A DNA stretch of 64,000 bases from Alisma plantago-aquatica. Its lineage: Eukaryota; Streptophyta; Magnoliopsida; Alismatales; Alismataceae. Shown in pieces: positions 23,459 to 35,288 of the stretch. The stretch covers positions 1,411,842,894 to 1,411,906,893 of the forward strand of contig OY856412.1 in assembly GCA_963693085.1 (NCBI GenBank), read 5' to 3'. The notes beneath the pieces were generated by a model. The model saw only the letters and a list, made by a program, of their open reading frames with translations, was not told the origin of the DNA and made no database searches. The position numbers and the translations under genes are program-made. The first letter of the stretch is position 1. Every line of letters begins with the position of its first letter.

Positions 23459-24838
23459 CAGATCAGATCAGAGTATGGAAATAAGAAGCAAGATGGTTTC
23501 CATGACTCGAATGATCATGTAGCTTGTTATCATGAGAGGATGATAGTGCCAGATGTGGATAACTTAAGGAAGTTAGTCCTGGAAGAAGCTCATTCTTCGA
23601 TGTATGCTATGCATCCAGGGAGCACCAAGATGTATCGTAATTTGAAAGATCTATATTGGTGGCCTGGAATGAAGAAGGATGTTGCAGAGTTTGTTCTGAG
23701 GTGTCTTGTGTGTCAGCAAGTTAAAGATGAACACCAGAAGCCTGCAGGAACAATGCAACCTTTACCCATAGCACAGTGGAAGTGGGATCATGTTACCATG
23801 GACTTTGTTGTTGTCCTACCCAGGACAAACAAAGGACATGATTCCATTTGGGTAGTTGTAGATAGGTTGACAAATACAACACATTTCTTACCTGTCAAAA
23901 CAACCTATTCTGCTGAAAGGTTATCACCGTTGTATGTACAAGAGATAGTGCGTTTGCACGGAGTTCCTGTCACAATAGTTTCTGACAGAGGTCCTCAGTT
24001 TACAAGTCGTTTTTGGGAACAGTTACACAGAGCCTTAGGCACCAAGCTAAGGTTTAGTACGGCCTTTCATCCACAGACTGATGGACAGTCGGAAAGGACC
24101 ATACAGACCTTAGAAGACCTGTTGAGAGCATGTGTTCTCCAGTTTACCGGAAGTTGGGATCTACACCTAAGCTTGATAGAGTTTGCCTATAGCAATAGCT
24201 ATCAACATAGTATTGATATGGACCTTTATGAAGCCTTGTATGGTAAACGTTGTAGATCACCTTTGTGTTGGTTTGAGACTGGTGAGCATCAGTTGTTAGG
24301 TCCTGATCTTATGCAGCAGACCACAAAGAAGATTAAAGTAATACAACAACAGATTAAGACTGCACAGGATAGGCAAAAATCTTATGCTGACAAGCATCGT
24401 AGACCCTTAGAGTTCCAGGTTGGAGACAGAGTGTATCTCAAGGTCTCGCCTTGGAAAGGAGTCCTTCGTTTTGGAAGGAAAGGGAAGTTAGCTCCTAGAT
24501 TTATGGGGCCTTATCCAATCATTGAACGGATTGGAAAAGTAGCCTATAAACTAGAGCTGCCACCAGAGTTACAGAGGCTACATCCTGTGTTTCACATTTC
24601 TATGCTAAAGAAATGTCACCCTGATACTGAGTCAATTCTACAACCTATGGAGGTAGAATTGAATGATGATATATCTTATGAGGAAGGACCAGTGTCAATC
24701 CTTGATAACAGAATTAAAAAGTTAAAGAAGAAAGATATAAGCCTTGTGAAAGTCCTCTGGAACCATTGTGGTGTTGAAGAAGCCACTTGGGAACTAGAGG
24801 ATGAGATGAGAAGGAAGTATCCTGCCCTTTTCTCTTAA
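23459..24838 (+). pseudogene. Element A integrase and chromodomain
   Basis: In frame after the second nonsense codon. HHCC finger with [17 protein letters not shown] and RCLVCQQVK; integrase core with DFVVVLPRTNKG, VSDRGPQFTSRFW and HPQTDGQSERTIQTLE; GDRVYLKVSPWKG; then the chromodomain with VLWNHCGVEEATWELEDEM. It ends at its natural TAA, 35 bp before the polypurine tract. Unlike B, the Glu codon between integrase and chromodomain is intact (LPPELQRLHP). The chromodomain identifies a chromovirus. Confidence 0.92.
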
Positions 24839-24872
24839 TATGTTTTATCAATTTCGGGGACGAAATCCTTGT

Positions 24873-24887
24873 AAGGGGTGGATAATT
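24873..24887 (+). other. Element A polypurine tract
   Basis: AAGGGGTGGATAATT immediately before the 3' LTR, preceded by the GGGGACGAAATCCTTGT stretch seen at the same place in B. Confidence 0.8.
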
Positions 24888-25575
24888 TGTAACATCCCTG
24901 ACCTGGGTTATGAGTTAACCCTAGATGTTTTGCCTAATTATGTAATTAAGATACTGGTGATTATCGTTTTGCATGTAATTAAGTTCCTGAGGAACATACT
25001 TTTCCTTTTCTGTCCCTTTTAAACAATGTTGAATTGATTGTTTTGTAATACAGGGACCTATGTGCAATTTACCCAGTTAGAAGGGTTAACTTGCAATTGC
25101 ACATGTTGAGATGTTGCTCTAATGTTAAGACATCATAAGAATGATTATGGTAAATTTTGAGGGATTTCCCAAGCTTGAGCACCAAGGTGCAGCTGTGGAA
25201 GCAATCCCTGTGCTGGAAACCCTAAATTGGAGTAAAGTGCAATTTACCCAATTTGAGGGGTGCAACTTGTAAAATAAACCATCTAATATATCTTGTAAGA
25301 CTCTTGTCATCATTTAGAGAAGAAATGATGAAGAAGTCACTTCAATTGAATAATCATATAATGAAAAACACCTTTATGATTGAATAATCAAGGTGTAAGT
25401 ACTATAGCCCTTTTATGTGTGTGCTTTAGTAATAAGTTGATCTTCTTGCCTTCATTTCGTGACCTTAGAAGAAGGTTTTCCTTAGAAATACGATGAAGGG
25501 ACGAGCATAGTAGAAAGGTAGGACTTGGATGAAAATAAGGAAAACCTATGTGCCTATGTTGGAATTCCACCTAAG

Positions 25576-25582
25576 TATATAA
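25576..25582 (+). promoter_or_regulatory. TATA box of A 3' LTR
   Basis: TATATAA in the same context as at 7264-7270. Confidence 0.55.
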
Positions 25583-26091
25583 GCCTTTTTCCCCTCTTTA
25601 CAAGAGAACATTTCTTTCATTTCCTTCACTGTTCCCCCTTGCTCAACCGACTAAGGAGAGCTCTGGAGCTCAGGAGGACGACCAGAGGAGTGCAAGGTAG
25701 GTTTGGATCCTTCCTTTTTCTTAAATTCTTGGATGAAACTCGAATTCAAGGTCAAATTCATGGCTAGCTCACTTAGCTCTATCTTTCTAGCCATCTCTTC
25801 TCAACTTTCCTTGGAGGATTCACCTTGACCGACCTTTGGAGATTCTAGGACTCCATTAAAGTCTTGGAGCTCGAAAGCTTGGAGCTCAAGGAGCAAACTT
25901 TAGGCGGGTTTTATAACTCTAAACCCTATGCTTTGATTATATATCTTTTCTATGCATATAGTTGCTAGTTCTTCTTCTTCCCTATCTTCCCTTGCTTCCT
26001 TGCAAGCAAATCCGTGAGGAACTGTTGCTTTTCTTGAGCTAGAAGATGAGGGCGTTATTTCCTATGCTTATCCATGAACTTTCACTTTACC

Positions 26092-27050
26092 ATACGACCT
26101 CAACCAAGTGCCCATACGGTTTGCAAAACCGTTTGATGGGCAAACGGTTTCAAGATCGTATGAAGGCATACGGTCTCAAGACCATATGGCTGCGTTGACC
26201 AAGCGTGGACCGTATGAGAATCCTGTTCATAATTATGTAGGTTAATCACCCAAAAAATTTGAGAGGTTAACTCCAAAGGAATCGTGAGATATAGGCAAAA
26301 CAATTAGCAAATTCAATTGAATTTAGTTCTGATTTTCAATCTGCTTAATTTTCCCTTTTTGGGCAAACGGTCTCAAGACCATATAAGATGGTTGACTAAG
26401 CGTTGAACATATGATATTACTGTTCATAATGATGTTAATTAATGACTCACCAAATTTGATGGACTAATTCCAAACGAGTTAAGAGTTGAAGGTTGATTAC
26501 TAGGGCAAACCCTAATTGAAATCAGTGCTGAAATCACAATGAGCTAATTTGAGATTTTGGGTTGATTAGCCCAAACGGTCTCAAGACCATTTGGGGAATC
26601 ATCCAAAAGGTCTCAAGACCGTTTGGGGATCACCCAAGACCGTTTGGAGGTCTGGGTTCAAGTATAGTTGACCAATTGAAGGTACAAGGATACCAAATTA
26701 CATTGCAATTAAGTATTGATGTAATGATCAACTCAATAAATCAAACCTTGATGAATTTTTCACTAGAGTCCAAAGGATGGATGGGCAAACGGTCTTAAGA
26801 CCGTTTGGAACTCATCCAAACGGTCTCAAGACCGTTTGGTGTCAACCCAAGACCGTTTGGAGGTCTAGGGTTAAGGTAATTTGATCAATTGAGGGCCCAA
26901 TTACAATGGGTTATTGAAATAATCAAATTGCTGATTTGTGACTTAATTAAGGTTCAACCCCTATCAAATCAATCTAGATTTTGATGAATTCTTGGGCAAA
27001 CGGTCTCAAGACCGTTTGGAGTATATCCAAATGATCCCAAGACCGTTTGG
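26092..27050. repeat. Dyad array in A 3' LTR
   Basis: Counterpart of 7778-8735. Perfect CCAAACGGTCT/AGACCGTTTGG units include one near 26817. Some units are repaired or damaged relative to the 5' LTR. Confidence 0.88.
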
Positions 27051-27336
27051 GCCAAGTTTGAGCCCAATTGGAGGTCAATTGATGGGTTCAACTTCGATTT
27101 GATTCACATTGTTGAGTGTTGATGGTTGAACGTTTATAGACCTTAATTGAACCAACTCCAACCCTAATTGGATATCAATTGAGGGTCAATTGAGTGACCA
27201 ATTGGTTAAGGCTAACCCTAATTGTCTCAATTGATAAGTGGTTAGCAAGCTTGAGACCAATTGAAGGCTTCAACATAGGAAACCCTAATCGAGTTTACCC
27301 TTTGAACCACCTTGGAGGTCCATACGATCTTGAGCT

Positions 27337-27628
27337 TTTGAGGTCATTCGACCTCAAGACCGTATAAGGTCATTCAACCTCAAGACCGTATAAGGTCATT
27401 CGACCTCAAGACCGTATAAGGTCATTCGACCTCAAGACCGTATAAGGTCATTCGATCTCAAACCGAATGAGGGCATTCGATCTCAAACCGTATGAGGGCA
27501 TTCGATCTCAAACCGAATAAGGTCATTCGACCTCAAGACCGTATAGGGTCATTCGACCTCAAGATCGAATGAGGGTGTACGACCTCAAGATCGAATGAGG
27601 GCATACAACCTCAAGATCGTATGAAGGA
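27337..27628 (+). repeat. 26-bp tandem array in A 3' LTR
   Basis: Same period and core as 9021-9312, with single-base differences such as ATTCAACC for ATTCGACC in one unit. Confidence 0.88.
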
Positions 27629-28158
27629 TGAAGGTGTGAAACCTAGTGGAGACTTTTGAAGTTAAGTCTACCTAATGCCGTGAAGGCTTAAATGGTTTAA
27701 TAGTTGTTCAACCTAAACCCTAATGATACCAAAAGACATTAAGGGTCAAGTGGTTAGTAAATTAAACCATGATGATGATCAATGTGTAATTTACCATGAT
27801 ACCCTTGAAAGGTTCAATTGAGTGAAACCTTATTCTAATCAAACCCTAATCACTCAATAGTGGTGATTTAGTCTATGTTAATCAAAGAGGACTTAACCCA
27901 ACCTGATCTAGATTAGTGTTATCACCATCTACAAGTATGAGGAGAGAGAAAGTATCTTAAGAAAGAGAAAGTACCCTTTTATGATGAAAATTCAAGTAAA
28001 GTACCTTCAATACACATGAATGTGCATGATTAGGGTATGATCCACCTATGTGAGATCATGGAACCCTAATTATGATAAATGATGAATCTTAAACTAATCT
28101 GAGAGCATCAATGATGGTGTTCCTCATACATGATGATGTTATGAGTTCAATTCGCCAT

Positions 28159-28358
28159 AATGTGATTAGTAAACCCTAATTTAAGGGTAATGACATGTAA
28201 TGTGAATAGTAAACCCTAATTTAAGGGTAATGACATGTAATGTGAATAGTAAACCCTAATTTAAGGGTAATGACATGTAATGTGAATAGTAAACCCTAAT
28301 TTAAGGGTAATGACATGTAATGTGAATAGTAAACCCTAATTCTAGGGTGATGACATGC
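28159..28358 (+). repeat. 40-bp telo-box tandem repeat, five units
   Basis: Units start at 28159, 28199, 28239, 28279 and 28319; the last is diverged. One unit more than in the 5' LTR. Confidence 0.9.
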
Positions 28359-29996
28359 AATATGAGTAGCAAACTCTAATTGATGAGAATCAAAGAACTT
28401 AGCTCTTATGAATTACCTTTATCAGTTGAATTACCTTTATCAGTTGACATGTATATTCTTGTTTTGAATTACCTTTATCAGTTGAATTAACCATGCAGGT
28501 TCTGATATGAAGGTGATCATATCCAGGTATGAATGATGATACTATATTCATTGAAAGCATGTTGTTAGCTTTATGAATTGTAAAATATCTTGATGCCTTG
28601 TCAGTGGCATCCTATGTTTTAATGGGCTGTAAGAGCCATGAATACCATCAAGGTCATGCTTTAGAGATGACTTGTGATGAGTATACTGAGAAATGATGAT
28701 TGATGTGAGTTAGGTTTGTTACATTTAGTATTCTACTTTCATAGCTGTTATGCTACTGTTATTGTTTGAAGAACAATGTATGATGTAAAAGAATACTGAA
28801 TGTACCTAACTAATCAAGTGAAATGTAGAGCCCTGATCATAGATCCATCATTGTCAGAGATCAAATGATGGTGAAATAGGTTTTTCCTACGGGAACTCCT
28901 GGATCACATACTATTGAGTATGTGGGGTATATGGATATGTAGAACCTTACATCCTAGTGTAGGTATTTGATGTAGATGTAAAATCCGTCAATCCTTCACT
29001 ACAAACCCATACCGTATCAGTGGATGGTAAACATGAAACCTCCTGATGACGAAGAAAACATAGATATCCGTATCAGTGAAGATAAACATGAAATCTCCTG
29101 ATGACGAAGAGAGTACAGAACGCCACTGTAACTCTAAAATAGCAAAGGACCAGATTACCCTGGTGAGCTATAATAGTAGAGACACGAAATGTCCTACAAG
29201 TGATCCTCTTACTGACTGAGGAAGGTGAAGGTCATGAGAATCCAGCTCTTTCGATGACCTAGTATGATACCGAGGCACTTAGCAGTGGTTGGTTGGAGTA
29301 TGAGTGGTAAACCTCATCTCCATAGGGCATAAAAAATTAATGTTTGAAAAACATAATCCACAACGTAGTATACCTGTTAGAGATAACTACGAGTTGATTG
29401 ATTGATGTTACACTGTATAGTGCAAATGTCTTCATGCTTCATAACTATTGAACTCATGCTTACTATTATATCTGATGTTGAATACTTTGAAGCTTTTACT
29501 GCTTAAGTTATTCTTTGAGCTGTTATAATAAAGCTTCTGGCGGAGAGTTATAACTCTCGCTGGGACAATTATGTAAAATTGTCTCACCCCGTAGATTTCA
29601 ACTTTTTAGGTGGACGTCGGAGACGGAGGAACAGGTCTACAGGTGACCAGTCCCAGCAGCAGCAGTACCAGTAGCAGTAGTAAATCTTAGGTGGAGATTT
29701 AGCCTGCCATGTGGTGTAGTTAGAGTCAGTCCTATGTGTCCTCTGTACTCTCAGGTCTTGGAGTCTTTTGGTTATGAGTTCTTGAGATTTTATATCTTTT
29801 TGTATATAATTACTCAAGAAGTAATTATCATGAGATGTATATAGTTTATCTCCTTTTATGAATGAAGCTGTATGGATTCAATCTCTTGTCTCGAAAAGTT
29901 TTAATTTCCCGTGATTTTTGTCTTCCGTTGTTAATCGAATCGCTTCCGCTAAGTTTAAATCGTGTTTATATCGTGGTTTGGAGATCAGAGCCCACA

Positions 29997-30001
29997 CTTG
30001 T
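29997..30001. other. Target site duplication of element A (right)
   Basis: CTTGT, matching 6571-6575; B gag sequence resumes at 30002. Confidence 0.95.
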
Positions 30002-30515
30002 CCACATCCTCGAGCTGCTCCTTGAGATTGCCTTCTCTGTGATCCCTGTTGACTTTGTCTCGGAGGCTGTGTCACACTGACAGGCCTAGATCGGCAGTCC
30101 TTCATCAAATGTCCCACCTTCCCACAGTTGTTACAGCTCTTCTCCAGTTGTTGTGGTCTGGGTGGTCCTGTAACTGACATTGATGCTGAACTGTGAGTCT
30201 CTTGTAGTGGTAGGCTTCGTCCCCTGCCTCTACTCGGTGTCCACTGTGTCTGAGCACTAGTTCTGGGTGGTGGAGGTGTAGGTGCAGAGAATCTAGGCTT
30301 CTTAATGTCTCTAGATGAAGAACCCTGGAACTGCGGATATCTTTTATGGGTTTGTCTCTTCTCGACTACGGATTTCTCTATCCTTCGGACTGACTCAACG
30401 AAGGTAGCAAACCTCTCCCGATTCTCTAGGGCAGACACGGGAGTAGTCAAGTCGACGTTTAAACCCTTCTCGAACCTTCTGATTCTTTCTTCTTCTGTGG
30501 CAGCCATGTGCGGAC
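30002..30515 (-). pseudogene. Element B gag, zinc-knuckle part
   Basis: Minus-strand gag between a one-base frameshift near 30516 and the A insertion site. It starts around [15 protein letters not shown] and has CNNCGKVGHLMKDC, an RNA-binding CCHC zinc knuckle, and a Gln/Arg-rich linker. Past 30002 the frame runs into A's LTR, giving a meaningless tail. The true continuation is at 6575. Confidence 0.9.
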
Positions 30516-30887
30516 AAACCGCAATAACTCCATGAACTTAGCTTCATACTCGCTAATGTTCATCATGCCTTGCCTCAATCTCTCAAATTGAGAAATCTTC
30601 TCGTCTAGGAAGGTCTTTGGAAAATATCTATTAATAAATTCCCGACGAAAATCTTCCCACGAGATCTCCACTCCATGCCTCTTCTGCTCTTCCATGGTCC
30701 ACCAGTGACCAGCACTTTGCTTGAGAAGATAGACAGCATGTCTAACCTTCTGAGCTTCTGGGATGTTGAGGATTCTAAAAGCTTTCTCCAACTCAGTTAA
30801 CCACAGATCGGCATCTGTAGGATCAGTTGTTCCAAAATATTCGGTTGCTCCGACACGACGAAGTCGCTCGAACGTCTTACCGATACC
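30516..30887 (-). pseudogene. Element B gag capsid core
   Basis: Capsid region with GHWWTMEEQKRHGVEISWE and [22 protein letters not shown], closely matching element A. Reading is continuous from the stop at 30888-30890 to the frameshift near 30516. Its upstream start, [19 protein letters not shown], has no ATG before 30791. Confidence 0.88.
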
Positions 30888-31133
30888 CTATCCTTCAGGC
30901 TGGGTAGGTGCCCTAGGTGCAGGCATGGGCATCCTATCGGTGATGTGTGTCATAGCAGTCATAAACTTCCCGAACATAGTTTGAACAGCTGGGTTTCCCA
31001 TGTCAGCTGGGTCAAACTGAGGTGGTTCTCTGGGTGGCTCAGGTACATGTTGTTCTATCTCTGGGTTCCTTGCATCTCCTTGGGGTGAAGCAACACTACT
31101 TTCTGCCACGTACTCTTCGTGTTGCTCAGACAT
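30888..31133 (-). pseudogene. Element B gag N-terminal segment
   Basis: ATG at 31133, 125 bp after the PBS. MSEQHEEYVAESSVASP and PPQFDPADMGNPAVQTMFG lead into TDRMPMPAPRAPTQPEG, then TAG (30888-30890). The capsid core follows in the same frame. This frame is unshifted, so in B the stop alone separates the two parts. Element A has TAA at the same codon. Confidence 0.82.
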
Positions 31134-31257
31134 CCTTAATTATCTTCTTCTCCTGAGGAGCAGAAGACTCTATTAGATAAGAACGAAATACTAAGGATAG
31201 ACTCGACATCCTAAGTCCTATGTCTCTGTAGACTCAGCGAACCTAGAGCTCTGATAC

Positions 31258-31269
31258 CACTAATTGTGG
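31258..31269 (-). other. Element B primer-binding site (tRNA-iMet)
   Basis: Plus-strand GCTCTGATACCA, which is TGGTATCAGAGC on the minus strand, five bases from the LTR edge at 31275. Confidence 0.93.
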
Positions 31270-33414
31270 GCTCTGATATCCAAAACCATGATATAAACTT
31301 AGCGGAAGTGATTCAATTAACAGCGGAAGACAAAAATCACGGGAAATTAAAACTTTTCGAGATAAGAGCTTGAATCTATAAAAACTTCTTTCATAAAAAG
31401 AGATAAAATGTTTACATCTCAGATAATTACTTCTTGAGTAATTATATACAACATGGTACAAAATCTCAAGAATTCAAAACCAAAATCTCAGACCAAAAGA
31501 CTCCAAGAACCTGAGAGTACAGAGAACACATAGGACTGACTATCTAACTATACAACTCAGCAGTCTGAATCTCCACCTGAGATTTACTGCTTCTCCTGAT
31601 GCTGCTACTGCTGATATTGGTCACCTGAAGATTGATTTCTTCTCCCTCGACGACCACCTAAAAAGTTGAAATCTACGGGGTGAGACAATTTTAAATAATT
31701 GTCCCAGCGAGAGTTATAACTCTTCGCCAAAAGCTTTATTATAGCAACCAAGAATAACATAGGCAATAAAAGCTTTAAGGTAATCAGCAACAGATTGTTA
31801 TCAATTAGAACAACAATATTTAAGGAATATGAAGAACATGTATACTAAGTAAAGAATCTTCAATCAATGTATCTCGTAGTTCAACCTAAGCAGATATACT
31901 ATGCGGTTGATTATGTTTTACAAACATCATTATTCCCTGCGGAGATGAGGTATACCGCTCATACTCCAACCGATCACTATTAAGTCGCATCGGTATCATA
32001 CATAGGTCATCAAAAGAGCCGGATTCTTATTACCTCATCTTCCTCAGTCAGTAAGAGGATCAACATGCAGGACATCTAGTGTCTCTACTACTATAGCTTA
32101 CCAGGGTATTCTGGTACTTCGCTATTAGAGTCACAGTGGCATTCTGTACTCTCTTCGCTACCGAAAGATTTCTTGTTTATCTCTCATTGATGCGGTATAA
32201 AGGATTTCCTCGGGAGATTAGTGTTACATCACCCCAGCATAAAACATAGTGAAGGATTGATAGATTAAGATACATCTACATCAATTCCTACACTAGGATG
32301 TAAGGAAATTCACATCCATATTACCCCACATATTCAAAAGTATGTGCTCCAGGAATCCCCTTAGGAAAACCTGTTTCACCATCATTTAACTCCTGACAAT
32401 GATGGATCTATGATTAGGGCTCTACATGGTATGATTATACTTGATTAGTTAGGTACATTTCAGTATTCTTTTATCATCATACATGTTTTCAAACATTAAT
32501 CATCAGCATAGCAGCTATGAAGGAAGAATACTAAATGTAACAAGCCTAGCTCTCATCAATTATCATTTCTCAATATTCTCATCACAAGTCATCTCTTAAA
32601 GCATGACCTTGATGGTATTCATGGCTCTCACAACCTATCAATCTCATAAGATGCTATTAACAAGGTATCAGGATATATCACTATTCATAAAGCTAACAAC
32701 ATGCTTTCAATGAATATAGTATCATCATCCATACCTGGATATGATCATCCTCATAAAGGAACCTGCATGGTTAAATCAACTGATAACAGTAAATAACTCA
32801 TTTAAAGAAGTTGTATCTCCCTACTCATACAAGAGCTAGGTTTCCCTGGTTTTCATCAATTAGGGTTTACTATTCACCTCATGGTGAAATGATCTCATAA
32901 CATACTCATGTATGAGAAACATCATCATTAAAGACCTCAGATAATATTAAGATTCATCAATTATCATAATTAGGGTTTCCATGATCTCACATAAGTGGAT
33001 CATACCTAAACTTGCACATTCATGTATATTGAAGGTATTTTACTTGAGTTTCCATTATAATTGGTACTTTCTCTCTCCTCTAACTAGTAGATAGTGATTA
33101 CACCAATATAGATTAGGTTGGGTTAAGTCCTCATTGATTAACACAAGTCAACTCATCACTATCATGTGATTAGGGTTTGATTAAAACAAGGTATCACTCA
33201 ATTGAACCTTTCAGGGGCATTTTGGTAATTTACCCATTGACCATCATCATGGGTCAATTCATTAGCCACTTAGTCCCTTAACATCTTAGGTTACCATTAG
33301 GTTTTAGATTAGATCATCATTGAACCATTTACACCTTCAAGTGATTAAGTATAATCAACCTTGAAGGTCTCCAATTGTTTTAGGGTTTAACCTTCAACCT
33401 TCAACCCATTTGAT

Positions 33415-33735
33415 TCTTAAACGACCTAAACTTGTTTAATATCAAATGACCTTGAATCCATTTGAACCTTAAACAAGTGTGGACCCACTTAATCTTAAAC
33501 GGGTGTGGACCCATTTAAGTCCAAACGAGTGTGGACCCGTTTGAGCCTAAACGAGTGTGAACCCGTTTGAGCTTAAACAGGTGTGAACCCGTTTGGACTC
33601 AAACGAGTGTGAACTCGTTTGGACTCAAACGAGTGTGGACTCGTTTGGACTCAAATGAGTGTGAACTCGTTTGGGCTTAAACGGGTATGAACTCATTTGG
33701 TCTAAAACGATTGTGGTTCTACTTGGGTTCAAACC
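33415..33735. repeat. Dyad array in B right LTR
   Basis: Counterpart of 425-770, with one fewer unit. AAACGAGT/ACTCGTTT and AAACGGGT/ACCCGTTT types dominate. Confidence 0.85.
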
Positions 33736-34011
33736 GCATGAACATAAAAGGTAACACAAAGATTATGCTTGAGTAGGATTTCTTATGTTGAAGCTTTCAA
33801 TTGGCCCAAGCCATGTTAACCATATACAAATTGAGTCAATTAGGATGAGCCTCAACCAGCTGGACACCAAAATAACCCTCAATTGAAAGCCAAAAAGGGT
33901 TAAATCTAACTCAATTAGGGTTTCCAATCGGCTAATCATCAATGTTCAATAATATGATTCAAATCAGAGTGGAACCTATCAATTGACCTCCAATTGGGCC
34001 CAAACTTGGCT

Positions 34012-34792
34012 CAAACGGTCTTGAGGTCGTTTGGATGACCTCCAAACGATCTTGAGACCGTTTTCCCAAAGTTTGACCAAAAACCAAAATGATTTGATAA
34101 GGGTTGAGCCCTAATTAAATTAAAAATCAGCACTTTTTATCAATTTATCAACATCTTGTAATTGGACCCTCAAACCATCAAATTTCTTTAACCCTAGACT
34201 TCCAATCGATCTTGGGGTGTCACTAAATAAGTGTGAGATCGTTTGGATGAACCCCCAAACGGGTTGGAACCCGTTTGGGTCCTTCAACCCAAAACTCAAC
34301 AAGATCTATATTGAAATCAGCAACTTTCACCCGATTAGGGTTAGGTTATTGAAGTGTCTGCAACTCTTAATTGGTTAGGAATTAGATTACAATTATTTGT
34401 AGGAATGAAATTCAATATATTATGAACAGGTACCCCAAACGGTCAATGCTTGGTCAACTCACTCAAACGGGTTGGAACCCGTTTGCCCAAAAGTTCAAGT
34501 TAATTAGTTTGGAAAAATCAGTACTTAATTCAATTCTATTGCCTAATTGATTGGCCTTCAACCTACGATTCCTTTGGAGTTAACCCCTCAAATTTGGTGG
34601 GTCATTAGCCTAAATAATTGTGAACAGAAAACCCAAACGGTCCACGCTTGGTCAACCCTATGAAACGGTCTTGGGGTCGTTTTGATCCAAACGATCTTGT
34701 AGGATCGTTTGAGATCAAACGGGTTGAACCCATTTGACCTTAAACGAGTTGCACCCGTTTGGACCAAAAGGGTTCAAGGTCGTTTCATAAAG
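34012..34792. repeat. Scattered dyads in B right LTR
   Basis: Counterpart of 1047-1812, including AAACGATC/GATCGTTT and AAACGGGT types. Single-base changes make some units better paired here than in the left copy. Confidence 0.8.
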
Positions 34793-35278
34793 TGACATAG
34801 GAATCCACGACCATCATCCTCAACCTCTGTTCAGGTTGGTTCCTCCACCGTTTTGCTTGCAAAAGAGCAAGGAAGAAGGGAGGTAGAAGAAGAACTAATC
34901 ATACAAGACAAGAACAAAGATATTCATAAAAAAGCTAAGGGTTAGAGTTATAAAACCCGCCTCAAACGTGGTTCCTAGAGCTTCCAAGCTTCCAAGATTC
35001 AAGTCTTTAATGGCGTCTTGAGCTCCACAGGTCGGCCAAGGTCAATTCTTCAAGAAAAATATGGGGATGGTCGGCTAGAACAAGGAACCTAAGTAAGAAA
35101 ACTAGCAATTCAACCTTGTAATATGATTTCCTCCATGAATCCAAGCTAGAAGGTGGTGTTCTCTTACCTAGAACAGGTTGGTCGTCCCCTTGAGCTCCTG
35201 AGCTTTGCTTTGGCCGGTTGAGAAAGATAAGAAGTGAGGAAGTGAAGGAAAACGTTTGCTTGGTTTGGAAAGAAAGGT

Positions 35279-35288
35279 GCTTATATAG
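35279..35288 (-). promoter_or_regulatory. TATA box of B right LTR
   Basis: Minus-strand CTATATAAGC, same context as 2313-2322. Confidence 0.6.

Larger units (their letters stand above)
6576..29996 (+). mobile_element. Element A: Ty3/gypsy chromovirus, complete but broken
   Basis: An LTR retrotransposon of the same family as B in the opposite orientation, inserted in B's gag. Order: 5' LTR (split by a SIRE insertion), PBS, gag, protease, RT, RNase H, integrase, chromodomain, polypurine tract, 3' LTR. The 3' LTR is 5109 bp; the 5' LTR without the insertion is about 5040 bp. Both ends are TG...CA and a 5-bp target duplication flanks it. Three lesions are visible in coding DNA: a 2-base loss near 20377, TAG at 22826-22828 and TAG at 23456-23458. 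There is also a gag stop shared with B. Confidence 0.95.
24888..29996 (+). mobile_element. Element A 3' LTR, uninterrupted
   Basis: 5109 bp from TGTAACATCC to ...GCCCACA. It carries the TATA box, dyad arrays, 26-bp array and five telo-box units. It is the best reference copy for the split 5' LTR. No protein-coding gene is visible. Confidence 0.95.
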
